Of a stretch of 64,000 nt of DNA, positions 33,871 to 45,048 are shown one piece after another. Position numbers and translations under genes: made by a program. Under the pieces are notes generated by a model. The model saw nothing but the letters and a program-made list of their open reading frames with translations. It had not been told where the DNA came from and did not search any database. Source of the DNA: Breviolum minutum Mf 1.05b.01 (lineage: Eukaryota; Sar; Dinophyceae; Suessiales; Symbiodiniaceae); assembly GCA_000507305.1 (NCBI GenBank), contig DF239561.1, positions 10,414 to 74,413 on the forward strand, read 5' to 3'. Position 1 is the stretch's first letter. Each line of letters starts with the position of its first letter.

Positions 33871-34844
33871 CGCCAAAGACCCAAGGAAGAAACGCACAAC
33901 TCTGGCAACAAAAAATAGAGAACCCACCAACTGAACAGGCACATCTTTGGGAGTTGGCAACCTATAATGCTACTCGCAATCCGGATTCTGGGGTCAAAAA
34001 ATATCAAAAAGATGTCTGTCTAGAGCTAGACATCATCCCCGGCTCCCAATAGATGCCGCCATATCGCTAGGGCAAAACCTATGAATTCGGGATTTGGAAG
34101 GGTCTTTCGACCGTCTGCAAGGCACAGGCAACTTGAACTTCACGATCTGTGCACTGGTCATCCAATCCGGAAAAATTGAGAATGATTATCCCAGGATATT
34201 AAAAACTGTATCCCAATGATAAGCATCTCAAACCTTACCATTGAGTCGATTTCTCATGTACTGTTGGACTTCACCCGAACCTTGTTGTTTCCCAAACCCT
34301 GATGTCAAAGTCACTAATCGAAAATTCGAGTTGGGATGCAATCGGCATTTTCTCACGCGGTCACCTCAGCAACCGTGGCACCTCCCCGTTTTCATCTCAC
34401 AGTTTGCAAAAGACCCCTGCCCACCCCTTTGCATCTTCACAAGATTCCTCGTTCACGACTAAATGTTGTCAGAAAAATGCCCAATGAACTACCCCAACAG
34501 TTTCAAACATTCCTCATCTTCCCAAGTGCCAAAAAAACCCAGGACCCTCCCAGGTCAGCACCAAGCTAAAACAACCAAAAATTTACACGGGGGACCCGGA
34601 GAAAACACCATGGACACCCCAAATACCAGTACTATCTAATGGGAGATGGTTAACAAACCATTGGTTGTACCACTGACCTTTTAAATTGCCATGCTCTACC
34701 AGGTTTGCAACCAAAAAAAAAAACTACAACTTCCAACTTCAGATACACTTCATCAGTTTTTTCCTTGAATGTCTCACCTCACATTCTCAGGTTTAAGGTT
34801 TTAACCATCCAAGCTTCTCATCCCACTGACCTGTTGGGTCTTCA

Positions 34845-37800
34845 GCAAGGTGTCCAGTGAAGAGGATCGGACACTTAGATTGAAGAGACCCAGCCAAGGT
34901 CCATCCTTAGTGGCACATGAGCCATCATCTGAGCCACAAAAAAAAACATACCCTCCAGGGAATGGATACATATCCCACCAAACGGGAAGTTCGGAAAATC
35001 ATCATCTTCAAAATGCCATGACTTTGGGAGATATGTTAGTTCCCTGGAGGGTAAAAAACCTTATGAGTTTGTGCATTATACTGGTTGTTGTCAAATCGAG
35101 TTCCTCATAATGAATGTATAATAATCCCCATATGATGGGGTAGTATAATCCCCTATACTATATACCCTAAACAACCAGGGTTTTTTTTATTGCTCATGAC
35201 ATCAGGTGAAAAATTTGAATACTCAAAAGCGAGCCGTTTTTTTCAGGGAAGACTTCCTGAAAAAAGAGGAATCCCTAAGCCATACAATGACGTGCTGTAT
35301 ATCTCAACTTGAAAGTTAGACCTGGTTTGGTTCTTCCTGGGGTAATTTTTACCCGGATTTCCATATGAAAATTACACCTTGGAATCTGGAATTTTTAAGG
35401 TATCCCGTATCCAGAAAAAAAAAAGGGGCGAGCAGATCTGACCTCAGGAGTCCCCCAGCTGGTGCAGACATAGCAACTTTCATGTCTCGAAGCTCCTTCG
35501 GCTTGACACTGGAGGTTTGCTCATTCCAACGGTTGTGCAAGTGAAACCTCAAAGATTTAACAACAGCGAGGTTTTTTCCGCAGGGGAACCGGGAGGAAGA
35601 GTTGGACACCAGGTTCACACATGGAACACATTGCCAGTTGCAGGGAAACAAACATTCTTTGAAGGTTATCTAAGATAGAACGGGGGGTGTGGAATTTTGA
35701 CTTGAGATGATCCAATCATTTTCATGATACAGAATGGAAGTTATGCTTGTAGGTTGAAATGGTTTTTAGTCTCTATTCCTACATGAAGAGACCCCCTAAA
35801 AAGATCTGGAATCTGAAGTCCAGAAACAGAAACAAAGGGGATTCCCATAGCCAAAGTTCTCGGTATGACCGTTCCCAGCTGCATCCCAGCAACGTGGGGA
35901 CATCTGCGTCCATCAAGACTCGCGTCACCAAGTCCGCCCAATTGATGATCGCCGAGCTTGCGGAGTCAGAGCAATAAGTGCCTTGCCCACCATTTTGAAC
36001 GGTAGAATTGAAAATGATCGTGACTTTCGGGGAGGTTGGAAATGAACGTTGAAGTGTTTTTGTGTATGTGATGTGATGTGATCTGATGTGATGTATGTAA
36101 GTATGTCTGTCCTCATGTATGCATGCATGTATGCAAGCCTTTGCGGATACATGTATGCATGTGTGCATGTATGTATCTATGCATGCCTGTGTGCATGCAT
36201 GTGTGTTGGCATGTAGGCATGTATTGCATGCAAGCATGTATGCATGCATCCATGTATCCATGCATGCATGGATGAATGTGTGTATGCATGTGTGTTTGTA
36301 TCAATTAATGTGTATGTGCATAAGTAGGTGTGTATTGTGTACATATCATGGATGTATGCATGCACGCATGCATGTGTGCGTGGGTAGGAATGTGTATTAT
36401 GTATGAGGTAGGTAGGTATGTAATTTGGTGAGCAAACCTTCTCCGTTCACTAAATCTCACTATTTTTCACAATTGTAAATTTGCAACATGTTTGTTCACT
36501 ATTTAATTTCACGATTTCTTTCGCTACATTTCACCCAAAACAAATTGGGTACCCTCAGACATTACCTGACTCTAGTGAACTCTGGAGAAACTGGCGGTAA
36601 ATCAAGAGAAACATATAAAGTGAAGCCATTGCCACAGCAACATGCATCCTGAACACAACCAAAAACAAAAATAACATGTTTTCCCTTCAATTTCCTGATG
36701 ATCGGACCCTTACAAGTATGGGAATTCCAAACCTACCCTTTTTCTGAGAGGTTCATGACCTTGAAATTTCACAGCCGCAAAACTCCCGGCTGGAACTTCC
36801 CATTTTTAGGCATAAATAAATCTAGCGGAAAAAACACGGGTGAATCTCTGGGGATTTGCGGCCGATGCTGACCACCCGGAACCTTGCGTTTCACTGGAGC
36901 GTGAGCGAACCAAGTGTGGTCCATCGAGGAGCTGAAAGGCGCGGACCAGGTGTGAGATTCTTCGGGGTGGAAAAATGTTCTAAACTTTAAACTTGCAAGT
37001 TGATGGTAAAGGCAATATGACAAATGTAGACACAACAAATCATATCTGTATATTTTTCCTGTTTAATTTTATTCATCTGTTTACATATATAGTACTTTGT
37101 TCCTAGAATTTTGGGTGGCGTGGACCACGATGGTTCAGGCACTTCAATCATGGCTCCCTGAAAGCTTGTGCCATTTCATGCCCTGGAGGAAACACACCTC
37201 CACAAAAACTGCAAGAAGGGAAAACAGTTGAGATTGAAAAAAAAACGTGGTCATTCAAATGTCGGTGACTTTAATTAGGTACCAAGAAGAACCAATAAGT
37301 GACATAAATACTATACCCATGTATCAGTGATACACTCGCACATCGTTTTATGCTCCCCTCTTCAATGTGCCGGTTGAAAGTGTTTGGTGATCACATACGA
37401 TCCCATGGCCACAGAATCCTGTAAATCAAAGGCATCTTGGAATTCCCATTTGCCAACAATGCCAGTCATTTTGTGTCTCCCCTTACAACTCTTTTGCCAA
37501 TTTTTTTTCGAGACAGTAGCCATCTCCACCCCTGAAGACATTCACCGCAGCCTCTTCTAAGCCATTCTCTGTCAAGACTTGCGTCAAGCTACCGGCCTAA
37601 GTTGGTACACACCCATGGCCCCATGTCCACGACGCTGAGCTTTTGAAAACTTAAGGGAACGTGATCCCTCCAAATTTTTATTGGAAATGGGTCACAAGTG
37701 ATATGCTGTTTCGTTTAACCTACCAAGATTTGTTTTTCATGTTTTCTCCTTTTTGTCAGGTGGTCAAATGATTACACCCCTGAAAACTACCATCTCCCTT

Positions 37801-39070
37801 AAAAAAAAAGGCCATTTGAAAAGGAAGTTTCATCTTCCAGCCATTATTTTTCAGGGAACATGGCAGTTTTCAGGGAAGTACCCCCTCTCAAACTAACAGC
37901 TCGCCCCTGAAAAGTAAGGCTTAGAAAACTCGTGTTTCCTGATGGGAGGGACTATTTCCAGTGGAAAAATGATGGTTTTGGGGACTGTCTTTAGTAGATC
38001 AATTCTTTCAATTGGAGACGCATTTCCCAACCCACAAAAAACCGAGGTCCCCACCGTGACTTTTCGCTTGGCAGTATCTTCTGACCTGCCAACAACGGCA
38101 AGGACCATTTGAGGGAAATCCAAATCGAGAGCAGAGTTGAATATGAAGTTTCGGGGAAGAGAAAAAAACTTGACCAAAAAGTACTCCCAACAAATGCAAT
38201 ACAACCATTGTTACACCAAAATCAGCCACAAAAATGGGATTCCAACAAATCTTCTATTCAGATGCATCAATTTTTTTTCCACCTTAGGCCCTGTCGTCAC
38301 TTCTTCATCACCCAGGCCTGGTCATCTCGGAGCCAAAATTACTGCATTCATCGAGTTCTGGAATCTCAACCTAAGGCGGGCCGTGCGGTAGCTTCCCCGT
38401 CCCAAAATGTCAACCATACACTACCTGCAACACTTGACTGTTCTTCTTGGCAGGGGTGGTTATTTCATGTTACAGGCAGCTGCTAACTGTATCGCACCTC
38501 AAACCATCTTCAAGAATTTTGGCGATCCCCCCCCCACTTTTTTATCCCCCTGTGAATTCCACTGCGCACCCTGGGGATCACCATTCTATAGAGGAAATTC
38601 CCTGGAGGATACTTTTTTCACGTTTGCTCCCTTGGCAATTTTTTTAGCGATTTGCACCCAGTCACCGTGCACGTGGGCGGCTCCGGTTGCATCGTAGGTG
38701 TGGGTGGAAGGGTCGACCTTGGTTTAATGGTTGTTGGTGGGATCGACATGGGTGTTTCCAAAAATAGGGCTACCCCAAAATGGATGGTTTATAATGGAAA
38801 ACCCTATTAAATTGGATGATTTGGGGGGGAAACCCCCTATTTTCGGAAACACCCATATGGAGGTACCCCCTCAACTTGCAGCTCCAGATCAACAGGACCT
38901 GAGGTTTTACTGCTCAGCTTAGATCTTGGAGGAACCAAGGTGCAAAAAGAACGGCCCGCCACTAGCCATCTTCTCAGGGCTTTCATCTCGAGGGTGTCTC
39001 TTACCTCACAGCGTTGTGTCTTGAGCTCAAGTTCCAGCCAGACTCGAAGTCCATCCCAAAAAGAAGCCGA
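34845..39070 (-). CDS. scattered minus-strand exon candidates, gene identity unknown
   Basis: Open frames bounded by AG and GT: 39070-38875 (RVWLELELKTQRCEVRDTLE), 38715-38620 (STHTYDATGAAHVHGDWVQI), about 37605-37535 (after AACTTAG, SLTQVLTENGLEEAAVNVF), 35545-35437 (ELRDMKVAMSAPAGGLL) and 34940-34845 (SDDGSCATKDGPWLGLFNL, followed by a CAACAG/GTCAG donor). They may be the N-terminal part of the ion channel or a separate gene upstream of it. None is recognised, and the reading frames across introns could not be checked. Confidence 0.35.
34949..35053. mobile_element. MITE, TACCCTCCAGGGAA family
   Basis: A 105-bp element with perfect 14-bp inverted ends (TACCCTCCAGGGAA and TTCCCTGGAGGGTA), beginning and ending in TA as expected for TA-targeting elements. 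The copy at 26319-26380 shares the right end. Confidence 0.8.
36085..36415. repeat. GTATGCATGCATG-type microsatellite
   Basis: About 330 bp of GCATGCATG, TGTATGCA and CATGTATG words. Frames on both strands stay open as Met/His/Cys/Thr-rich peptides, an artefact of the repeat. Confidence 0.9.
38748..38856. mobile_element. MITE, TATGGGTGTTTCC family, copy 2
   Basis: Same architecture as 29711-29817: outer ends ATGGGTGTTTCCAAAAAT and its near-complement (one mismatch, TTTTCGGAAACACCCAT), with the same inner ATGGATGGTTTATAATGG core. It lies beside the minus-strand exon candidate at 38715-38620. Confidence 0.85.
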
Positions 39071-39099
39071 AAACAAGCAGCTCACATAGACTCATGTGG

Positions 39100-41500
39100 T
39101 ACTGAACATGTACTAAATCAACAAACACTTTGAATAGACTCGAACATGGCCTGTTATTGGGAGTACGCGTACCTGCGTGCACATCTGAGTGTTTTTGTCC
39201 GTGTGTGTGTGCGTGTGCGCGTGAACATGCATGAATGTGCTGTCTTTGCGCCGGGGTCTGGATATCAGCGGCAAACGATGCAAACCCTAAACGAGATGAT
39301 TCACCATCCACCCATCAAAGACACCACAACGCTATTCACCGAATCCAGGTCAATGCAACATTTCCGCACCAAAAAATTATCTAGGAGGCAATCACCCACC
39401 ACCCAATGGTTTCAAGTGCTTCCTGGATGGTACTTGCCTATAGCTCCCCCATACCTGATGGAACTCCAACTGCAAACATGATGTGAGTACGTCCATCTAC
39501 TTCCTTCTATATAGTTGACTCCCCTCATACCGCCACTTGCCTGTTTTACTTGACTCTACTATTACTTTACTCTGCGATGTCGTTGGCATCTCGAAAGTTT
39601 CCCAACCTTGACTTAAGTAGGATCAGATATTTCAACCAGTTGATTCCCCTAGAAATCGCCACTTAGCCTGTTGTACAATACATAAGTTCAGCAACTCAAT
39701 GTCCCTGTTTTACATATTTCAACCCAACTCTCAGGTGATCCTCTGATCATCAGGGATGCTTCTCTGACCCTCCGAATACCGAAAAGGACAAAGGCACTGG
39801 ATCCGGCGCCAACTTCCCGATCATGCGCTCTCAAGATCTGCTCCTTTCCGTGGCCAAAAAAAAAAACGGTAGTCTAACGGGATGTCCGTTAAGGTCAAGA
39901 AGTATGATATAACCAATGCTTCATATACATCTTCTGATATATTTTTGTCAAGGATGTCTAAAGATGAGACGATCCCTTCTAATCCCATCCATTTCTAGCC
40001 ATAGAAACCATGAAAATAATGAAATTGTAGGACCCTTTGTTTTTGAAAAATCCTCATGCTGAATAAGTCAACAAACTAGAAATCGTCTGTGGTCAGGACA
40101 GGATGGTAGGAAATTCTGATAGATTTTGATCCCAAATCAGTCGAGTGGTTCAACATCGCTGCCTGATACGAAGGGACTCTGTAATAATCCAATGCAATTC
40201 AAAACTGCAATACTTCACATGGCATACCATGCCCTACCCCATGAACTATCAAACATGGTTTGATTTCTCATGCAAAATGTTCTCAACATATCACCGTGCG
40301 TCTTTCTATGCTGATGAAAATACCGACTTATCTCTGTATACATCATGCAATTTCTATAACCAAATCAATTTACAATTTACATTTGGACATCTGATATACA
40401 AATACCGTTACCTATATTTTATCCCCGAATCACCCTTCTCACCCATCGCTCTCACCAGACCTTGAGATGCGCCAGGCTGTTGTCTAAGTGTTCTTCAAAA
40501 TGGATTCCGCGGCGGCTTGGACGATGCATATCAAACTGCAGACTTTGACCTCAGGGGAAGTTCCCCCCGTTCCCCGACCGCGCCCCCAGAATCACATTGA
40601 CTCGGAGAAAAAAAAAACACGGCCACTTCAATGGAAACAAAGCGGTGAATTAAATCACATGTTCAAAACAGAAATTTGGCAACATCTGATAAGCTTTCTA
40701 TAAAACAGTTCCTTTCCTGCTCTTACCACCAGCACTATTCATCCAAAAAGCTACTCAAATTGGCCACTGTCGCCATCCGCTTTGGTCGCAGGTGGGTGCT
40801 GGAGCGCGAAGACGATGGAGAAGGATCCATCATCATGGCTTCGTGATACCAGGACCGCCAGCAACACAACTGGGCCAGCGAATGCCCAGAAAACTTGACC
40901 TCTCTTGGTGCTTGGAAACTACATGGAAACTACGCCTTTCTTGCCATCGGGATGCTTACACAGGGATGCTTAGACACTGTGCCTGTTTTTTTCATTGGAT
41001 GTATGTGCAGATTTTGTTGCCAATTTCGGGTTGGAAGTGTTGCTTGTGTCAACATGGGCAGACTCCCCCACCACAGACTGGAAATCTGGCCATGGCAGCG
41101 ATGCAGAAAGCTCAAGAAAAGGAAATCCCACTCGAAACTAGCAAAAATTTCACTGAACAGTAGTAGAATGTAGTGAAATGGAATGAACATCAATCAAATC
41201 TAGTGAAACAAAAATTTGTCAATGAAAGTTTTTGTGGAAAAACCGCTCACTCAATTCCATCAATATTCAATATTAATATTTTCTAGAAACCTTCATACAT
41301 GCCACAGAAATCGCAATAGTTTTTGCAACGACAATAAAGAAAGACAATAGCAAAAGATATGAAATATTATGAACATGTGCGGAAACTTTGTGAAATTTTG
41401 TGAATAGTGTTTTCCCTAAAGATTTCATTTCCCAAATTTTTGCTCATCTGAAACGAGGAAATCCTTGTTTGTTACTTTTTTATGTGCCTATTTTGCGTCC
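39100..41500. other. no convincing gene
   Basis: Contains a short GTGTGTGCGTGTGCGCGTG tract (about 39195-39225). A minus-strand frame near 40545-40445 (LQFDMHRPSRRGIHFEEHL) and a plus-strand frame at 40775-40846 (RWVLEREDDGEGSIIMAS, stop) might be isolated exons, but they lack context. Confidence 0.3.
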
Positions 41501-41524
41501 TGCGTCGCAATCATTTTGCTACTG

Positions 41525-41525
41525 C

Positions 41526-41569
<44 letters not shown>

Positions 41570-41571
41570 CC
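41525..41571. repeat. CAT trinucleotide microsatellite
   Basis: About 15 CAT units. It faces the complementary GAT/ATG tract at 41806-41885, so the pair is inverted. Confidence 0.95.
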
Positions 41572-41805
41572 AACCGGTAATTTTTTGCCATGGACACAGG
41601 AATTGTAAGTTTCATCCAAGTTTTCCCAGTTCCACGGAGAACGAGAAGAATTGCATGGTTCCCACCAGGTTGTCGGAGTTATTGCCGCAAATGATATAAA
41701 CACATTGGCGTGATGTGGAACAATGTCATGAAACTTGAGGGAAGGGAGGGATATTTTTTTGAAGGGTGAACGAAAGCTGGTGTGAAGGGACCCTTGCAAG
41801 ATAGA

Positions 41806-41806
41806 A

Positions 41807-41847
<41 letters not shown>

Positions 41848-41885
41848 CGACGACGATGACGATGGTGATGACGATGACGACGACA
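41806..41885. repeat. GAT/GAC trinucleotide microsatellite
   Basis: About 80 bp of GAT units grading into GACGAC/GATGAC variants. It is the inverted partner of 41525-41571. Confidence 0.95.
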
Positions 41886-41899
41886 AGGAGGGCTTAATG

Positions 41900-42940
41900 A
41901 TAGCAATGACCCCCTGATACCCCCTTAAAAGGATGATCCCAACCCGCCCCCTCAACCACCCCCTTGATTTGTCAGGAGTAGCCACCCCCCTTGATAAATC
42001 CGGGGCGGAAGGAAATGACAGCCCCCAATATTTCTAAAGAAGAGAAATCTCAGCTGGGTAAACCCGTTTTCATGATTTTAGTTGAGATTCGGATTTGTTC
42101 GTTCGACTCGACTCGACTCGACTTCCTTCCTGGCGCACAGTTAAAAAACCTTGCTAACGAAGTGAACATCACGTGTACAGATGTTATGTTGTCCCGGGCC
42201 TCCTGCAACCCGAGGCGCAGAATGGCCACCTCCCCTGGGGTGTGAATGCTTCAAGCCTGGTGGTTTTTTGCATTGTTTCGCAAGCATTTGCCGACAATAG
42301 CGCCCAATCCATACAACCATTGTCCAATCCAAAGTGCTTCAGTGTGAGCGCGTGGATTTGCGACGCACGTCTCTGACGGAAGTCCAAATTGAGGAACCTA
42401 ATCAACCGAGTCTGCATTATACGCTTTGAGAACACAACCCCATCTACCAAAAAAAATGCACCTGCGGAATAAAAGAAGCACACAAGTTTCGTTTCGTTCC
42501 CATGCGTGTCATGTCATGCATTAGCCGCCCAAAAAATAGCTGGGATAGTATGATTACAAATTCCTCCCGCTGGAAGAATTGACCTTCATAGAGTTGATCG
42601 CTGTCACTCCTTCACTCCCTCACTCCCTCACTCCCTCCCTCACTCCCTTGCACATAGAATTTTTTTCATTAAAAAAATTAATGAACAAAGAACTGACCAA
42701 TGATTCACTTTGCAGGCGATGTTTGCCGCAAAACGGAATTTGCTCCTTGGAATGCTCTCAGGCCATGATTTCGTAGGATACATTCGATATGCATTCTGCA
42801 ATTTTTAATGCATTCTTGACATCCAGGAACCCAACCACCTGACGGCAGCCGATCGTTTTTTTTCACTCCGTTTTTTTTTGGAGCGGTTTCCGGACACAGA
42901 CTATTTCCATACAATCGCTGCACGCACTCGATATACAAAT
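41900..42940. other. non-coding interval with CTCCCTCA microsatellite
   Basis: CACTCCCTCACTCCCT repeats at about 42604-42650 and GACTCGACTCGACTCGACTT at 42104-42123. Open frames at 42141-42480 on both strands are not recognisable. Confidence 0.4.
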
Positions 42941-42960
42941 ATACATGTGGTCCGGCATGC

Positions 42961-43055
42961 GGGCTGGGAGACGGTGCGTGGGTTGGAGGCGCGCTTCTGG
43001 CAGAGTCGAACCTGCTTGCCTGAAGGCAGCCCTTCCAGGGCGCAGGGAAACAACA
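42961..43055 (-). repeat. LINE/SINE 3'-tail-like hairpin sequence, minus orientation
   Basis: Read on the minus strand, CCTGCGCCCTGGAAGGGCT followed by GCCTTCAGGCAAGC is the GCGCCC...GGGCTGCCTTC...GC motif that ends the LINEs at 43560 and 47545. The plus-strand part 42961-43007 shares about 50 bp, with changes, with the inside of the intron-like insertion at 45975-46025. Confidence 0.55.
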
Positions 43056-43189
43056 AAACCTAATCTAATTTCGACTTGCACTACTTCGGCGTGCCATCGG
43101 CGGTAGATTTGTATTTGCGCATCCCATGTGTAGGAGGCAGTGCGTGTTTTCTGGTCAAACCCTTTGGCCCCGGATTGCTGAACAGCCGC

Positions 43190-43560
43190 AACGCCGAGGA
43201 CGCCCAAAGAATTCCTGGAGGTTTCCACTTCGAAACCTCCACCAAGTGGGTTTGATCCTGAATGCTAACAACACGGTAGTCCTCACAAACGAAGCACAAC
43301 CACCACAGCATTTACAGTTGCCTTCTGGGGAAGGGATTGCTATTTTGGAACATAACTCTGGTCAAAAATGTTCTGGTTGTAAACTGACGGCACAAAGTTC
43401 CAAAGGCGGTGGCAATTGGATTGTGGAGGCTCTTGCGCATGATCGTTGGATGCGGTCGCTACGCGATTTTTTTTTTACGTTGTACACTAATTGATCGGGT
43501 AAAATCCTGCATTTCATTTGCTTGGGCCGTAAAGGGGCTGCCTTCGGGCCGGCAGGCTTT
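43190..43560 (+). pseudogene. LINE copy A, 3' fragment with internal deletion
   Basis: A frame reads LILNANNTVVLTNEAQPP and then LEHNSGQKCSGCKLTA, the region after the catalytic FADD box of a LINE reverse transcriptase (compare LQLNTGKTGFL and HKWLGCMISA in copy B). It then jumps directly to NWIVEALAHDRWMR, the last conserved block before the stop, so the thumb is deleted. The 3' tail (43484-43560, GGGGCTGCCTTCGGGCCGGC) is nearly identical to the tail of copy B. Confidence 0.75.
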
Positions 43561-43574
43561 CACTTTGACTTTGA

Positions 43575-43763
43575 TTGCCGCAGGCGTCCACGGCATTTTT
43601 CGCCAACCGTTGGATCTTGGAAGGCCACCAGGTATCGATTGCGACAAGGCTGAAATACTTCGACAAGGTGGTGGCTGCTGCACGTGTCTTACAAGACAGT
43701 ATGCCGACAAATTGTTGGACCTCCACCTGGCACAAGGTCAAGGTCAAGGTCAAGGTCAAGGTC
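43575..43763 (+). pseudogene. LINE thumb fragment followed by AAGGTC repeats
   Basis: FFANRWILEGHQVSIATRLK corresponds to the thumb segment of copy B (HANKWILCDKGVSVLHRLRY), the very piece missing from copy A, but here it is placed after the tail. Five perfect AAGGTC hexamers occupy 43734-43763. Confidence 0.65.
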
Positions 43764-43837
43764 CGACCACTGACCGGAGAAGTCGGCGATGCGCAACATC
43801 CATTTTGTGTAGGTCATTGCGCTATACCATCTTTTTA

Positions 43838-43882
43838 ACTTTGGCTCAACATCCATTTTGGTTCAAGCCATTTTGGCTCAAG
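43838..43882 (+). other. tandem relic dinoflagellate spliced leaders
   Basis: CCATTTTGGCTCAAG (43868-43882) is the exact last 15 nt of the conserved dinoflagellate spliced leader. Directly before it is CCATTTTGGTTCAAG (43853-43867, one change), and before that a decayed ACTTTGGCTCAA (43838-43849). Tandem 15-nt relics are the known footprint of a trans-spliced mRNA that was reverse-transcribed, reinserted and trans-spliced again at the AG within the old leader. The LINE ORF start codon follows 46 nt later. Confidence 0.85.
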
Positions 43883-43928
43883 TGTTTTTTGCTCTCGCCG
43901 TACGTGCTGTCGGCTGCTTCGGTGATCA

Positions 43929-45003
43929 TGCCTCTGTCGTCGGACCAAGTGACGGCACTGAAAAATCCAGACACAAAAATTACGTTCCAAGATCAAAATC
44001 CAAAAAAAGGTGGATCCAATGCATGGGGCAGGTATGAAAAATACAAAAAGTGTGTCCATTGGAGGAGCTACAGCTGCTGGGGCGAACTGGCAAGATTTGA
44101 GTTCAGACTTTGAGAAGGGTTACATGAAGTTTTCCACCATGGAGGATGTCGAGATGTCAACTTCCACAAAAAGAGCAGCCACCGAAGGGACACCACACAA
44201 AGAAGCAGAACAAAGATCCCGCGTCTCTCCATCACAAGTCGCTCCTCTTGTTTTGGTTCCTCCAGTAGTTGAACCCGTGAACAAGGTGGAAATGAGTGGT
44301 GCAACAATTGCGGCATTGAGGAGGATGATGCGTGAAGAGGTGAAACTTGGCGTAAATGATATGGAGCAGAAAGTGGCGGCGAGGTTGGACCAATCCTTGG
44401 CGCCTTTAAAGGAGCAACTATGTGAAGAAAAAGAAGCTAGGCAGAAATTGGAAGAGCGAGTGCGGATTTTGGAGGGCAAGATCGGCAACAAAGTCGCAAA
44501 AGGAGAACCAGAAGATGAAGTTGACAAAAGCATTGTGGTGCTCGGAGGTTTCGGTGACAAGGAGCTCGAAGAAGCACAAGAGATTCTAAACCATGTCATG
44601 GCTGAGGTGGATGGTTTCAAAGATGTGCATTTCAGTAACAGTACTCCGATAATTGCACTGGCAGATTTTGAGTCACCCACGAAAGCTATGAAGTTCATTC
44701 GGGGCCAGTGACGCAACGCAGAGATGCAACATGCGCAGTTGTGGGCTTCGGAGAACCTGTCCACCCAGGAAAGGCAGAAGTGCAAGATCACCAGCAAACT
44801 GAAGAAATTCATGATTGAGTTGGCAGGGGGTGGCGCCTAAAGATGTTTTTGTCAACTACAAGTCTTTCAAGGTTATGGTACGTCAAGGGGGCAAGCTATG
44901 CCCAGTGGCCGTGGTGGGTGAGGATATGGATGTTCAGTGGTCAAATGATGGTATGCCAGCCGTTCGCGAGGCCTCGGACGCCTTCATAGCGGAGCTGGAA
45001 TGA
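43929..45003 (+). pseudogene. LINE ORF1-like gene, broken
   Basis: The ATG at 43929 starts MPLSSDQVTALKNPDTKITF. After about 40 codons a shift near 44045 moves to the frame SVSIGGATAAGANWQDLSS. A coiled coil (EKEARQKLEERVRILEGKIG) and an RRM-like region (KSIVVLGGFGDKELEEAQ) follow. A TGA at 44711, then RNAEMQHAQLWASENL, then another shift to KDVFVNYKSFKVMVRQGGKL, ending ELE at 45003. Intact relatives are nucleic-acid-binding proteins of the retrotransposition complex. Confidence 0.7.
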
Positions 45004-45048
45004 ATTGGTTAATGGGGCAGTGGGAGGCAAAATGAGCGAGGCAGGCTT

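Noticed and set aside
35779..36406. Long Met/His/Cys-rich frames on both strands
   Set aside because: They are translations of the GTATGCATG microsatellite; open on both strands for compositional reasons.
41488..41985. 165-aa frame with Ser and Asp runs
   Set aside because: Produced by the CAT and GAT microsatellites.
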